Shown: one piece after another, positions 5,055-12,697 of the stretch
Position numbering within the stretch: the first letter of the stretch is position 1
How the letters are laid out: each line of letters opens with the position of its first letter
Source: a virus
Reading direction: 5' to 3' (one strand)
Virus record (IMG/VR): IMGVR_UViG_3300025645_000365
Span: 1 to 27,507 of that record
DNA: 27,507 nucleotides
Notes under the pieces: generated by a model
Told to the model about the DNA's origin: nothing
Databases searched by the model: none
What the model saw: the letters and a program-made list of their open reading frames with translations, nothing else
Program-made: the position numbers and the translations under genes

Positions 5055-8000
5055 ATGAGCTGCGACGGCATACCCATTTCACAACTACCAAACACAAATA
5101 CCCCATATACTGGCTTAGAGCAGCTAGTATTTGTACAGGATAATATAACTAAGACCGGCACGGTGGACACGCTAAGAGAATTTATATCACCTGATATCAG
5201 TAACTTTATATCGCTTACAGGTAACTGGGAGAATACATACATTACTGTCGCTGCCAAAGAGTTCTTATGGGATAATGCGTATGATTTGGTGTTTGGCAGT
5301 GAGCCAAGGTGGAATAGTAACTACACTACAGTGCAAGCTAACAGTGCCTGCTGGGCGTCAACTTGTACGACAGTTAGTGCTAACAGTGCTGCTTGGAGCC
5401 AAGAATTAGAACTTAACGATTTAGCTGATGTCGCGACAAACTTGAATACATTTTCAATTGAATTTGTACCGATTGGAGATGCAGGTAATGTTGCAGATAC
5501 TACAACTTATGGCGCTGTATCATATGATTATTGTATTAGTAAGTTTGAAATTACTGAAGGTAACATTGCTGAGTATAATGCTGACCCTGCAAATAGCACT
5601 CGTCTGATTACAATAGATAGTCGTGGTACTGATAAACCAGCTACAGACATAACTTGGAACGAATGTGCTCGTTATGTTAACTGGCTTAATATAAATGATG
5701 GAGCTCAACCAGCGTATAATTTTGCTCTACCCGGCATTAATGAAAATATTGATCTTTGGACTTCTGGCGAAGCATGGCAGCTTGATGGTGAGAATCTCTT
5801 TAGACATAAAGACGCAAAATACTTTATACCGAACGAAAATGAGTGGTATAAAGCCGCTTATTATAAGGGTGGCGGCACTAACGCTGGTTATTGGTTATAT
5901 CCAACAGGATCCGATACTGCTCCAACAGCTGTAACATCTGGAACTGTTGATGATACCGCGGTATATATCGGTGCCGGTGTAACACCTTTAAGCCCAGCTG
6001 ATGTCACAGAGGCTGGTGGGCTCAGTCCTTATGGTACAATGGGACAAGGTGGTAATGTATACGAACATACGGAGAATACTTTTGATGGCGCTAACGATAA
6101 CGTCCTTGTTAATCGGGTACACCGCGGCGGTAGCTTTGGTCTCCTTGCAAGCACCTTGATAAATACCCATCGTGCGTTTGCCGGTGCAAATACCGGGAGC
6201 CCGTCGAAAGGTCTTCGTGTCGCGATGGTCTCTGACGGTGATGATTGCGGTGGTACTACTTCATATAAAGCTGATGAAACTCATACTTTAGTATATAACT
6301 CATTAGTTAATAAATGGGTTGCATCTAAAAACATACCATATGGTGACTTCTGTAATGAGGTTGTATATATGAGTGAGATAGGCTCCTGTGCCTCTAGTAC
6401 AATATCAATTTCTGCAGATTTAGATCTTAACAACTATAGCATAGAAAACTTTAGAGTTAATGATCTAAATGTTAGTGGTTCTGCTACTATAGATGGTATC
6501 CTTAGTTCTGGTGATGTTGTTTATTCAGCTACTAGTAATAGTACACAATGGACTGATACATATAGTACGGTAAGCTCTAACTCAGCCGCTTGGGATGCTC
6601 TTACAGATCCGTATGATGATAGTTTACTACAATCTACTTCAGGTAACTGGAATAGTGCTTATACGACTGTAAGTGCTAATAGTGCTTCTTGGATTGGTGG
6701 AGATTACGATGACTCTTTATTGCAATCTACTTCAGGTAACTGGAATAGTGCTTATACGACTGTAAGTGCTAATAGTGCTTCTTGGATTGGTGGAGATTAC
6801 GATGACTCTTTATTGCAATCTACTTCAGGTAACTGGAATAGTGCTTATACGACTGTAAGTGCTAATAGTGCTTCTTGGATTGGTGGAGATTACGATGACT
6901 CTTTATTGCAATCTACTTCAGGTAACTGGAATAGTGCTTATACGACTGTAAGTGCTAATAGTGCTTCTTGGATTGGTGGAGATTACGATGACTCTTTATT
7001 GCAATCTACTTCAGGTGATTGGAATAGTGCTTATGACGAGCTGGTTAGTATTGGGTTAGCGGGTAATAATATTACAAATGCTGATGTTATATCAGCTAAT
7101 ATTATACATTCAATTTCTGCCTTTACTCACTACCAAGACATATTGGTATCTGAGCTTAGTGGGTTTAGTGTTGAAGGGGACGTTAGTATTGCTGGTCAAG
7201 TTGACGTTACCGGTACATTAAGTGCTAACGATATCGTTTATGCTTTAGATGGTAATAGCTCACAGTGGAATAATACATATACAACAGTACAATCTGAAAG
7301 TAGTAATTGGGTCAGTACTCTACCAACTCTCGATTCAGTCACGACAAACGGAGCAACTACCCTCAACGATATTAGTGTAGGCAGGATTGTAACTTTGCAC
7401 CCTACTAATCCGGTAAATGACAACGTTGCCACGGGCAATCAAGCTTGCGCTATTGGAGGCGTTGCAAACCAAGTAAGCGGCAATCGCTCGGTAAATTATG
7501 GAGGGCGTGAGAATGTAGTTTCTGGCAACGATAGCTCTACGATTGGAGGCTTCGGTCAAATTGTGATTGGGCAAGAATCTGAAGGATTTGGGTCTACAGC
7601 CACAACTCTTAACACGAAATATACGAGTGCTGTTGGAACAATCAACAGCGTTGTCGGATTATCAGGACAGGGAACGGCATCAACAGCGACAAAACATTCT
7701 GCAGTTCTCGGTGGAGATACAAACATAATCGAAAGCGCAACTGAAGCGGTCATAATTGGTGGGGATACAAACACAATCCAATCTACCCACCATCGCTCTG
7801 TAATATTAGGAGGCACGGGCATCGTAACAGATGCAGCGGATACAGCATACGTTCCAAACCTTAATGTTGGTGCAGGCTTCAAAATGCCAACAGGCGCGGG
7901 TGATTCTTATGTGCTAACCTCAGATGCAAATGGCGTCGGAACATGGCAAGCTAATATAGATGCACTACAAATAGCTGCGTCTGATGAAACAACAGACTTA

Positions 8001-8309
8001 ACAACAGGTATTACAACCACGTTTAGAGCTCCTTATGCGATGGAGTTGACAGATGTACGTGCAAGCGTTACAACAGCTCCTGTTGGCGCAGATATTACGG
8101 TAGATGTTACAGCTAATGGTACTACTATATTTTCAACAATTATATCTATTGACGATGGTAGTAAGACAAGTGTTGGGTCTGCTTCCCCGAGGGTCATATC
8201 TACTACATCTATACCTGATGATGCAGAGATTAAAGTTGATATTAAGACTGTAGGTAGTACGACGATAGGTAACGGGCTGAAGTTATCCTTTATCGGTTAT
8301 AAATCATAA
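5055..8309 (+). CDS. Modular tail fibre/adhesin with embedded FGE-sulfatase (C-type-lectin-fold) domain
   Basis: A 1084-residue protein. Residues 1-50 resemble the N-terminal segment of many marine phage fibre-like proteins (ISQLPNTNTPYTGLEQLVFV). Next come W-x-(N/S/D)-x-Y-(T/I)-TV-x-A-N-S-A-x-W repeats (about 58-125). Residues 136-392 form an FGE-sulfatase/SUMF1-type domain (SKFEITEGN, NEWYKAAYYKGGG, GNVYEHTEN, RGGSF, GLRVAM). No Cys lies at its end where active FGE has its catalytic pair, so it is probably a binding lectin-fold module. Residues 519-665 are near-perfect 31-residue repeats. About 771-950 is a YadA-head-like beta-roll of xIGGxxNxVSG units, and 968-1084 is a beta-rich C-terminal domain ending in LKLSFIGYKS. 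The likely role is receptor binding as a trimeric fibre; attachment to the baseplate is inferred. The gene converges on the 8316-9350 gene. Confidence 0.8.
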   Translation: MSCDGIPISQLPNTNTPYTGLEQLVFVQDNITKTGTVDTLREFISPDISNFISLTGNWENTYITVAAKEFLWDNAYDLVFGSEPRWNSNYTTVQANSACWASTCTTVSANSAAWSQELELNDLADVATNLNTFSIEFVPIGDAGNVADTTTYGAVSYDYCISKFEITEGNIAEYNADPANSTRLITIDSRGTDKPATDITWNECARYVNWLNINDGAQPAYNFALPGINENIDLWTSGEAWQLDGENLFRHKDAKYFIPNENEWYKAAYYKGGGTNAGYWLYPTGSDTAPTAVTSGTVDDTAVYIGAGVTPLSPADVTEAGGLSPYGTMGQGGNVYEHTENTFDGANDNVLVNRVHRGGSFGLLASTLINTHRAFAGANTGSPSKGLRVAMVSDGDDCGGTTSYKADETHTLVYNSLVNKWVASKNIPYGDFCNEVVYMSEIGSCASSTISISADLDLNNYSIENFRVNDLNVSGSATIDGILSSGDVVYSATSNSTQWTDTYSTVSSNSAAWDALTDPYDDSLLQSTSGNWNSAYTTVSANSASWIGGDYDDSLLQSTSGNWNSAYTTVSANSASWIGGDYDDSLLQSTSGNWNSAYTTVSANSASWIGGDYDDSLLQSTSGNWNSAYTTVSANSASWIGGDYDDSLLQSTSGDWNSAYDELVSIGLAGNNITNADVISANIIHSISAFTHYQDILVSELSGFSVEGDVSIAGQVDVTGTLSANDIVYALDGNSSQWNNTYTTVQSESSNWVSTLPTLDSVTTNGATTLNDISVGRIVTLHPTNPVNDNVATGNQACAIGGVANQVSGNRSVNYGGRENVVSGNDSSTIGGFGQIVIGQESEGFGSTATTLNTKYTSAVGTINSVVGLSGQGTASTATKHSAVLGGDTNIIESATEAVIIGGDTNTIQSTHHRSVILGGTGIVTDAADTAYVPNLNVGAGFKMPTGAGDSYVLTSDANGVGTWQANIDALQIAASDETTDLTTGITTTFRAPYAMELTDVRASVTTAPVGADITVDVTANGTTIFSTIISIDDGSKTSVGSASPRVISTTSIPDDAEIKVDIKTVGSTTIGNGLKLSFIGYKS
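5450..6232 (+). other. FGE-sulfatase/SUMF1 (C-type-lectin fold) domain-coding segment within the fibre gene
   Basis: Encodes about residues 133-392 of the fibre. The motifs run in the usual order: F-V-P-I-G, EITEGNIAEYN, KPATDITWNECARYVNWLN, FIPNENEWYKAAYYKGG, YPTGSDTAPTAV, MGQGGNVYEHTEN, VHRGGSF and KGLRVAM. The same fold carries the hypervariable site of known DGR target proteins (Mtd, TvpA). The module sits between copies of the fibre's W-Y-TTV repeat, as if inserted into a shaft. Confidence 0.75.
6114..6232 (+). other. Candidate hypervariable (DGR-like) region of the lectin domain
   Basis: Encodes residues 354-392 (RVHRGGSF through GLRVAM). By my count 6121-6240 has 69 G/C in 120 (57.5%) and only 21 A (17.5%), against 33 A in the preceding 120 bases. 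Codons at the tip-loop positions are mostly NNY (ttt, ggt, ctc, ctt, aat, acc, cat, ttt, gcc, ggt, aat, acc, agc), as expected if AAY template codons had been mutated at A. No template repeat or reverse transcriptase is visible in this window, so this is suggestive only. Confidence 0.3.
6609..7050 (+). repeat. 93-bp perfect tandem repeats in the fibre gene
   Basis: Copies start at 6609 (diverged first 20 or so bases), 6702, 6795, 6888 and 6981 (partial; diverges from about 7016). The three units starting at 6702, 6795 and 6888 appear identical. Each encodes 31 residues (DYDDSLLQSTSGNWNSAYTT and then VSANSASWIGG). Near-zero divergence implies recent expansion or ongoing recombination. Copy number probably sets fibre shaft length. 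Confidence 0.95.
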
Positions 8310-8315
8310 TATATA

Positions 8316-9350
8316 CTAATAATACGATCCGTATATATCAGTATCATTAACATCCATGTCTAGAATATCTCTAGATTTAGTATCGATATCACCTGGGTAT
8401 GATTTAGGCTCGCTTATATTATCTGACGGTATTGTTGTATTAATGACGCCGTTATGTGTGTTGTCATAAACTTGCTCGTTTGCACACTCAATTGGCGCGC
8501 CAGGTTCAAATGAATTCTCATATCTCTTGGCTCTTAGCCTCCATATATAATGACCAAGCATCGGATTAAGACCACCAGCAAGATCTTGATCCATTCTTTC
8601 AGTCACCTGGAATATCTTTGAACAGCGTCCGCCAGGTCTATCACAGCCAAGCTGTACAAAGTCTATAAGGTCACCAGACTTAGGCTCTAACTCGTGATTG
8701 TTTTCAATAAACTTATTTAGTATTGTATACTGCCCACCAGATTGATCATAAAGTGAAGTTAGTGCTTCAGTCATTGTCTCTGGTAAAAATGTTTGGGTAT
8801 CGTCTTCAGATATAAAACCAAAGCCTAATGGGTCAAAAGAACCCGGCTCACACCAATTACTCGATTGGTGTATACTATAGTCGCCAGCTTCTTCAGGAAT
8901 TAAATGATCTACGTAATCTGATAGTGGTAGTATATCACCTGACACTGTTTGAATGAAAAAGTCTCTACTTGAGAGTGTTTCCTCAAATGATTTAATATGT
9001 ACATACCCGGTAAAGTCATCTGCAGCCTCAAAGCCAAAGCTCTGTAAGCTTATTGACTCATTGTCTAGCTCCATATACATCTTTATAGGTATAGGACCGT
9101 AAAATACAGCGGTGGGCTCTTCACCGTACAACAAATTAGCACTTGATAAATTAAACGTATGAAGGTAATAATCAATAACATATCCGAAGTTGTTAATCAG
9201 ATCTTTATATGACTGATCAAAAACTAACTGCTCTGCATTGTAACCATCAGGGCTAGTAATAGCACTACAGCATGGATCCGCTGCAGCCATTATATCTTCT
9301 GGTGAGCAGTTTCGTCTTGCTGTATTACACCTACCGTCTGAATTATTCAT
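8316..9350 (-). CDS. Cysteine-rich structural protein, possibly gp14-like neck protein
   Basis: A 344-residue protein. Segments resemble the layout of T4-like neck proteins (gp14): LLYGEEPTAVFYG near 110, IKMYMELDNESISLQSFGFE, then EPKSGDLIDF and a following KIFQVTERMDQDLAGG/GHYIWRLRAKRYE part. The similarity is by architecture only, so the assignment is tentative. Cysteines are unusually frequent, including GRCNTARRNC near the N-terminus, CC at about 27-28, and CDRPGGRC. Unlike most genes here it has a clear Shine-Dalgarno (AAGGAAG, 7 nt upstream) inside the end of the preceding gene, which fits an internal position in a two-gene unit with 9352-9696. Its stop lies 6 nt from the fibre stop in a convergent arrangement with no terminator between them. 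Confidence 0.45.
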   Translation of the reverse strand: MNNSDGRCNTARRNCSPEDIMAAADPCCSAITSPDGYNAEQLVFDQSYKDLINNFGYVIDYYLHTFNLSSANLLYGEEPTAVFYGPIPIKMYMELDNESISLQSFGFEAADDFTGYVHIKSFEETLSSRDFFIQTVSGDILPLSDYVDHLIPEEAGDYSIHQSSNWCEPGSFDPLGFGFISEDDTQTFLPETMTEALTSLYDQSGGQYTILNKFIENNHELEPKSGDLIDFVQLGCDRPGGRCSKIFQVTERMDQDLAGGLNPMLGHYIWRLRAKRYENSFEPGAPIECANEQVYDNTHNGVINTTIPSDNISEPKSYPGDIDTKSRDILDMDVNDTDIYGSYY

Positions 9351-9351
9351 A

Positions 9352-9696
9352 CTATTGCTTCCTTTTTAACATACCACACTGGTTACCCTCTGCATCTTCA
9401 AACATATCAACCTCAACTCCTGAGTTACCTAGACCCTTACATTTGCTTGGTTCAAAATCAACAGCATACATCTGAAGAGTTGACATTAACGGTGCACCCA
9501 TAAGCTTAATTTGATGAGCACCTCCGTTAATAAGATTACTTACGTGTGGGCATTTATGCTTATATTCTTTTCTTACAAGATTCTGATGTTTTCTATCACC
9601 CCTCATTAAGCTCTTATTACCACATTGACCTGTGGCGGATGTTGCGAGTGCGTTACCAGTCTTATCACCCTGATAGTATTCCTTGAACGTTACCAT
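9352..9696 (-). CDS. Unknown small protein, probably virion-associated
   Basis: A 114-residue basic protein with five cysteines. A segment around residues 76-110 (MYAVDFEPSKCKGLGNSGVE, then MFEDAEGNQCG) looks like a compact beta-rich domain. No family recognised. It starts 5 nt after an ATTAAATA late-promoter box and ends 1 nt before the start of the possible neck protein, so the two form a late operon. A virion or assembly role is inferred only from that linkage. Confidence 0.55.
   Translation of the reverse strand: MVTFKEYYQGDKTGNALATSATGQCGNKSLMRGDRKHQNLVRKEYKHKCPHVSNLINGGAHQIKLMGAPLMSTLQMYAVDFEPSKCKGLGNSGVEVDMFEDAEGNQCGMLKRKQ
9358..9364 (-). promoter_or_regulatory. Strong Shine-Dalgarno (AAGGAAG)
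   Basis: Minus-strand AAGGAAG, 7 nt from the ATG at 9350, within the coding end of the upstream gene. It is notable because most first genes of transcription units in this window lack any Shine-Dalgarno. Confidence 0.65.
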
Positions 9697-9701
9697 ACTA
9701 G

Positions 9702-9709
9702 TATTTAAT
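9702..9709 (-). promoter_or_regulatory. T4-type late promoter box (ATTAAATA)
   Basis: Minus strand, exactly 5 nt before the ATG at 9696. It directly follows the terminator of the preceding unit, so termination and re-initiation are packed into about 45 bp. Confidence 0.65.
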
Positions 9710-9710
9710 A

Positions 9711-9746
9711 AAAAACCTGCTGAATCATACGACTCAGCAGGTTTTT
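9711..9746 (-). terminator. Rho-independent terminator after the acidic protein gene
   Basis: A 13-bp perfect inverted repeat (AAAAACCTGCTGA at 9711-9723, complement at 9734-9746) with a 10-nt loop. On the minus strand it is followed by a short T-rich stretch. It lies 24 nt after the stop of 9770-10966 and directly before the next gene's late promoter. The A/T flanks would also allow activity on the plus strand. Confidence 0.85.
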
Positions 9747-9769
9747 ATTTGATTGTTTCAGTTAATTGA

Positions 9770-10966
9770 TTAGTCTACTGCGCGGTCACCTGTCTTAAGG
9801 TTACCAACTTTGTTAGACTTACCATCATCGTAAGATGTATTAAGATGTGAACCACTATCAAGCTTACTATCAGCACCTTTAGCAGTAGCTGCAGCAGCGG
9901 TCTTAAGATCACCTACCTTGTTATTCTTACCGTCGTCGTATTTGCCACTGTGAGTAGAGCCGGTATCAATACCTTCTTCGTCCTCTTCACCAAATGCGCC
10001 TTCAGCAGCGTCTGCTTCATCACCATCTTCACTGTCTGACTCACCCATTGCAGCTTGAAGAACATCGCAAAGTGCTTGAGCAACGTCTTTAGAAAGAGTA
10101 ACAGTAACTTCATCACTACCACCTTCAAGTTCATCATCAGGAGTAGCATCCTCAATACCGAGAGCAGCGAAGTCTTCTGATTCCATTTCGTCAAAGTTCT
10201 CATTAACCATGACCTTATCGTAGAGTTTGTCAAAAACTGATTTTTGTTTCATAAAATTATTTAAGCCATCTCGTGCGATTTTCTCTGATATTTGTGAACT
10301 TTCTTCATTTTCATCAAACTTTGATTGTACAGTGAAGTGATGAACGAGTGACTTAGTGATACTAGCTCTTTCTTGATCACCCTGTCTGCTATATTGGTCA
10401 TGAAGCTCTTTAGCTGACTGAAGCATACCAGCTGCTTTATGAGCAAACTCACCAGCACCTTGTTTAACAGCGTTAAGTACTTCTCGTTTTACACTAACAT
10501 TGTTACCTTCTTCGTCTTCTTCGCTTTTCTCACCTGTACCATTGCATGGCTCACATCCTAAACCACCACACTCTTCACATTCACCGTCATCGGTACCATC
10601 GCTTCTCTCTTCATCTTCTTCAGCATCATCTTCTTTGTCTTCTTCACAGTCAACATAGTCGCACTTCTCTTTCTTACCATCTTTGTCATCATACTTACCC
10701 TCTTCATCCTCTTCAGGCATATAACTACTAGTATAAGACAACTTGTTAATATTATATAGGTTATCTTCTTTTTCCTTATCAGTAAGCTTTTCGATATCTA
10801 CCTCAGCTTCTGCAAAACCACCTTCTTCTGTTGGACCACCGGCTTGTAAAGCAGCGTCACCTATTTCACCAGGTCCGACCTTACCTTCCTTGATTAAATC
10901 CTTCTTTAATCCGTTCAACATACCACCGTAAAGTGAACCCAAGCTATTTAAATCGTCTTTAGACAT
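9770..10966 (-). CDS. Acidic low-complexity protein with DnaJ-type zinc motif
   Basis: A 398-residue, very acidic protein. Residues 1-80 are a possible helical head (NSLGSLYGGMLNGLKKDLIK). Residues 84-150 are Glu/Asp/Lys-rich with a CxxCxGxG-CxxCxGxG unit at 130-145 (C130, C133, C138, C141), which is the zinc-finger repeat of DnaJ and would bind one zinc. Residues 155-255 look helical, then come acidic linkers. The C-terminus carries two copies of DDGKxNKVGxLKT (about 343-355 and 378-390). The gene is divergent from the large terminase with a late promoter of its own, so a virion-assembly or packaging role is plausible. It could be a scaffold/core-like protein, but I do not recognise a homologue. 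It forms its own unit, closed by the terminator at 9711-9746. Confidence 0.6.
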   Translation of the reverse strand: MSKDDLNSLGSLYGGMLNGLKKDLIKEGKVGPGEIGDAALQAGGPTEEGGFAEAEVDIEKLTDKEKEDNLYNINKLSYTSSYMPEEDEEGKYDDKDGKKEKCDYVDCEEDKEDDAEEDEERSDGTDDGECEECGGLGCEPCNGTGEKSEEDEEGNNVSVKREVLNAVKQGAGEFAHKAAGMLQSAKELHDQYSRQGDQERASITKSLVHHFTVQSKFDENEESSQISEKIARDGLNNFMKQKSVFDKLYDKVMVNENFDEMESEDFAALGIEDATPDDELEGGSDEVTVTLSKDVAQALCDVLQAAMGESDSEDGDEADAAEGAFGEEDEEGIDTGSTHSGKYDDGKNNKVGDLKTAAAATAKGADSKLDSGSHLNTSYDDGKSNKVGNLKTGDRAVD

Positions 10967-10971
10967 ATATT

Positions 10972-10979
10972 TATTTATG
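10972..10979 (-). promoter_or_regulatory. T4-type late promoter box (CATAAATA)
   Basis: Minus strand, exactly 5 nt before the ATG at 10966. It lies 6 bp from the divergent terminase promoter box at 10986-10993. Confidence 0.7.
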
Positions 10980-10985
10980 TCTAGG

Positions 10986-10993
10986 TATAAATA
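10986..10993 (+). promoter_or_regulatory. T4-type late promoter box (TATAAATA) for the terminase
   Basis: Perfect TATAAATA, 6 nt before the ATG at 11000. It is back to back with the minus-strand box at 10972-10979; the 33-bp gap holds both promoters. Confidence 0.75.
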
Positions 10994-10999
10994 TTTTCA

Positions 11000-12697
11000 A
11001 TGGGAAAAGAAAATAATATGTTCTACATGGGTAATACCAACCTTCCTAACTCGAATTGGAAGGGGGAATGGACCAAAGACAAAATACGAGACCTTAAAAA
11101 GGCTAGTAAGAACATACTATACTTTGCTGAGAACTTCTTTCATATTATTAACCTAGACAGGGGTAAGGAAAAAATTCAGCTACACCCATGTCAAAAGCGC
11201 GCCATTAGAAAGATGCGTGATAATAGGTTCTTTGTATTACTAGCATCTAGACAGATAGGTAAGTCTACAATGATGACTATCTTCTTATTATGGCAGGCAT
11301 GCTTTACGAAGGATCAGAGGATTCTATTAGTAGCGAACAAAGAGGCTACTGCTATTGAGATTTTTCAGAGAGTTAGAATGGCATATGAGGAGTTACCTAA
11401 CTGGATTAAACCTCCTGTTAAAGAGTATGCAAAGACATCTATGACACTTGAGAATGGCAGTCGTATAGGTATTACAACTACAACTGGTACAGCTGCTCGT
11501 GGTCAATCTGTAAACTGTCTTGTAATTGACGAAATGGCTTTCATTGAACCTCACTTGGTTGAAGAGTTCTGGAAATCAGTCTTTCCTGTTATTACATCAT
11601 CGAAGAAATCTAAAGTATTTGTATGTTCTACTGCAAATGGTACAGGTAACCTTTTTCATACATTATATACAGGCGCTGAAGAAGGTACTAACGGCTGGGG
11701 ATATGATAAGATACTCTGGAATGAGGTACCTGGAAGAGATGAAGCATGGGCCGAGAATACAAGACAGGCTATCGGATCAGTAGATGCTTGGCGACAGGAG
11801 TTTGAGTGTGAGTGGATTGAAACTGGTGAATCAACTATTGATGCAGAGCTATTTGAGAAGATGGCGACTGAAATTTGTGATCCTAAAATCGTGCTTGATG
11901 ACGGTGCGTATAAGATATGGGAAGAAGCTGATCCATCTAGACTATATGTAGCTGGTGTTGATACAGCTGAAGGAGTGGGCGCTGACTCATCATGCGTACA
12001 AATACTAGATATAACCGATCTCAGAGACATTAGACAGGTAGCATGCTATAATAATAACCAAATACCACCACTTGAGTTTACTGCTAAAGTACACTCTATA
12101 TTAAAAAACTACGGATCACCGTTAGCTTTAATTGAGCGTAACAATTGCGGGGCGCAGGTTGTTGATAGACTATATAATGATTTAGGGTATGATAAGATAG
12201 TATCTTATGGTAATAAAGCAGCTAACCGTAAGAATGTTATGCAGGGTATGATTGCACATACTAATACAAAGTACAAAGGTGTATTAAATATGCGTTATTA
12301 TATTAACGAGGCGCGCGCCGTTACCATTAAAGATGAGCAGACATTAATGGAGCTTAAGAACTTTATTAGATATCCAAACGGTACATGGAAAGCAAGGCAG
12401 AGTAAGCATGATGATATGGTTATGTCATTGTTGTACGCTCTCTTTATATTGGAGAGGGAAATAACAGAACGCTTCTTCGAAATAGCAGAGCTTGATAGTA
12501 TGGGTAAACCGTGTGTTATTGATCAGATGGATTTCGGTATTCAGTACTTCGAAGATGCTACCTCAATATATCTAGATAATGAAGTAGTTGGAGATAATAA
12601 CAGCATGTTACCTCCAATGGTGTTCGGAATGGGTGAAAATCAAGCAGAGATGGATATGGATGAGTTATCTATGTTTGGTTATAAACCTCTACAATAA
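11000..12697 (+). CDS. 17: Large terminase subunit, DNA-packaging ATPase/nuclease (gp17-like)
   Basis: A 565-residue protein (T4 gp17 has 610). The N-terminal ATPase has Walker A SRQIGKST (83-90), Walker B CLVIDE (173-178) with catalytic E178, and coupling motif CSTANG (209-214). The C-terminal RNase H-fold nuclease has D321 in GVDTAEGVGADS, E379 in ALIERNNCG, and D471/D472 in KHDDMVMSLLYAL. It pumps DNA into the prohead through the portal and cuts the concatemer. The start at 11000 is supported by a late box 6 nt upstream. The small subunit is not adjacent, though a candidate lies at 27000. The gene's stop codon is inside the next late promoter. Confidence 0.97.
   Translation: MGKENNMFYMGNTNLPNSNWKGEWTKDKIRDLKKASKNILYFAENFFHIINLDRGKEKIQLHPCQKRAIRKMRDNRFFVLLASRQIGKSTMMTIFLLWQACFTKDQRILLVANKEATAIEIFQRVRMAYEELPNWIKPPVKEYAKTSMTLENGSRIGITTTTGTAARGQSVNCLVIDEMAFIEPHLVEEFWKSVFPVITSSKKSKVFVCSTANGTGNLFHTLYTGAEEGTNGWGYDKILWNEVPGRDEAWAENTRQAIGSVDAWRQEFECEWIETGESTIDAELFEKMATEICDPKIVLDDGAYKIWEEADPSRLYVAGVDTAEGVGADSSCVQILDITDLRDIRQVACYNNNQIPPLEFTAKVHSILKNYGSPLALIERNNCGAQVVDRLYNDLGYDKIVSYGNKAANRKNVMQGMIAHTNTKYKGVLNMRYYINEARAVTIKDEQTLMELKNFIRYPNGTWKARQSKHDDMVMSLLYALFILEREITERFFEIAELDSMGKPCVIDQMDFGIQYFEDATSIYLDNEVVGDNNSMLPPMVFGMGENQAEMDMDELSMFGYKPLQ

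Noticed and set aside
5008-5106. Upstream extension of the nuclease gene to an ATG at 5106
   Set aside because: It overlaps the fibre start, and the added residues do not match the family. The ATG at 5007 lies 7 nt after a TATAAT and begins with family-typical sequence.
5820-6232. Active formylglycine-generating enzyme or sulfatase modifier
   Set aside because: No cysteines occur at the end of the domain where active FGE has its catalytic pair, and the domain is embedded in a fibre. A binding role is more likely.
6609-7050. CRISPR-like array
   Set aside because: The 93-bp units are directly adjacent without spacers, keep the reading frame, and encode a protein repeat.
9913-10731. Other-frame open frames within the acidic protein gene on both strands
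   Set aside because: Their Leu/His/Ser-rich low-complexity products are shadows of GAA/GAT-rich codons in the true gene.
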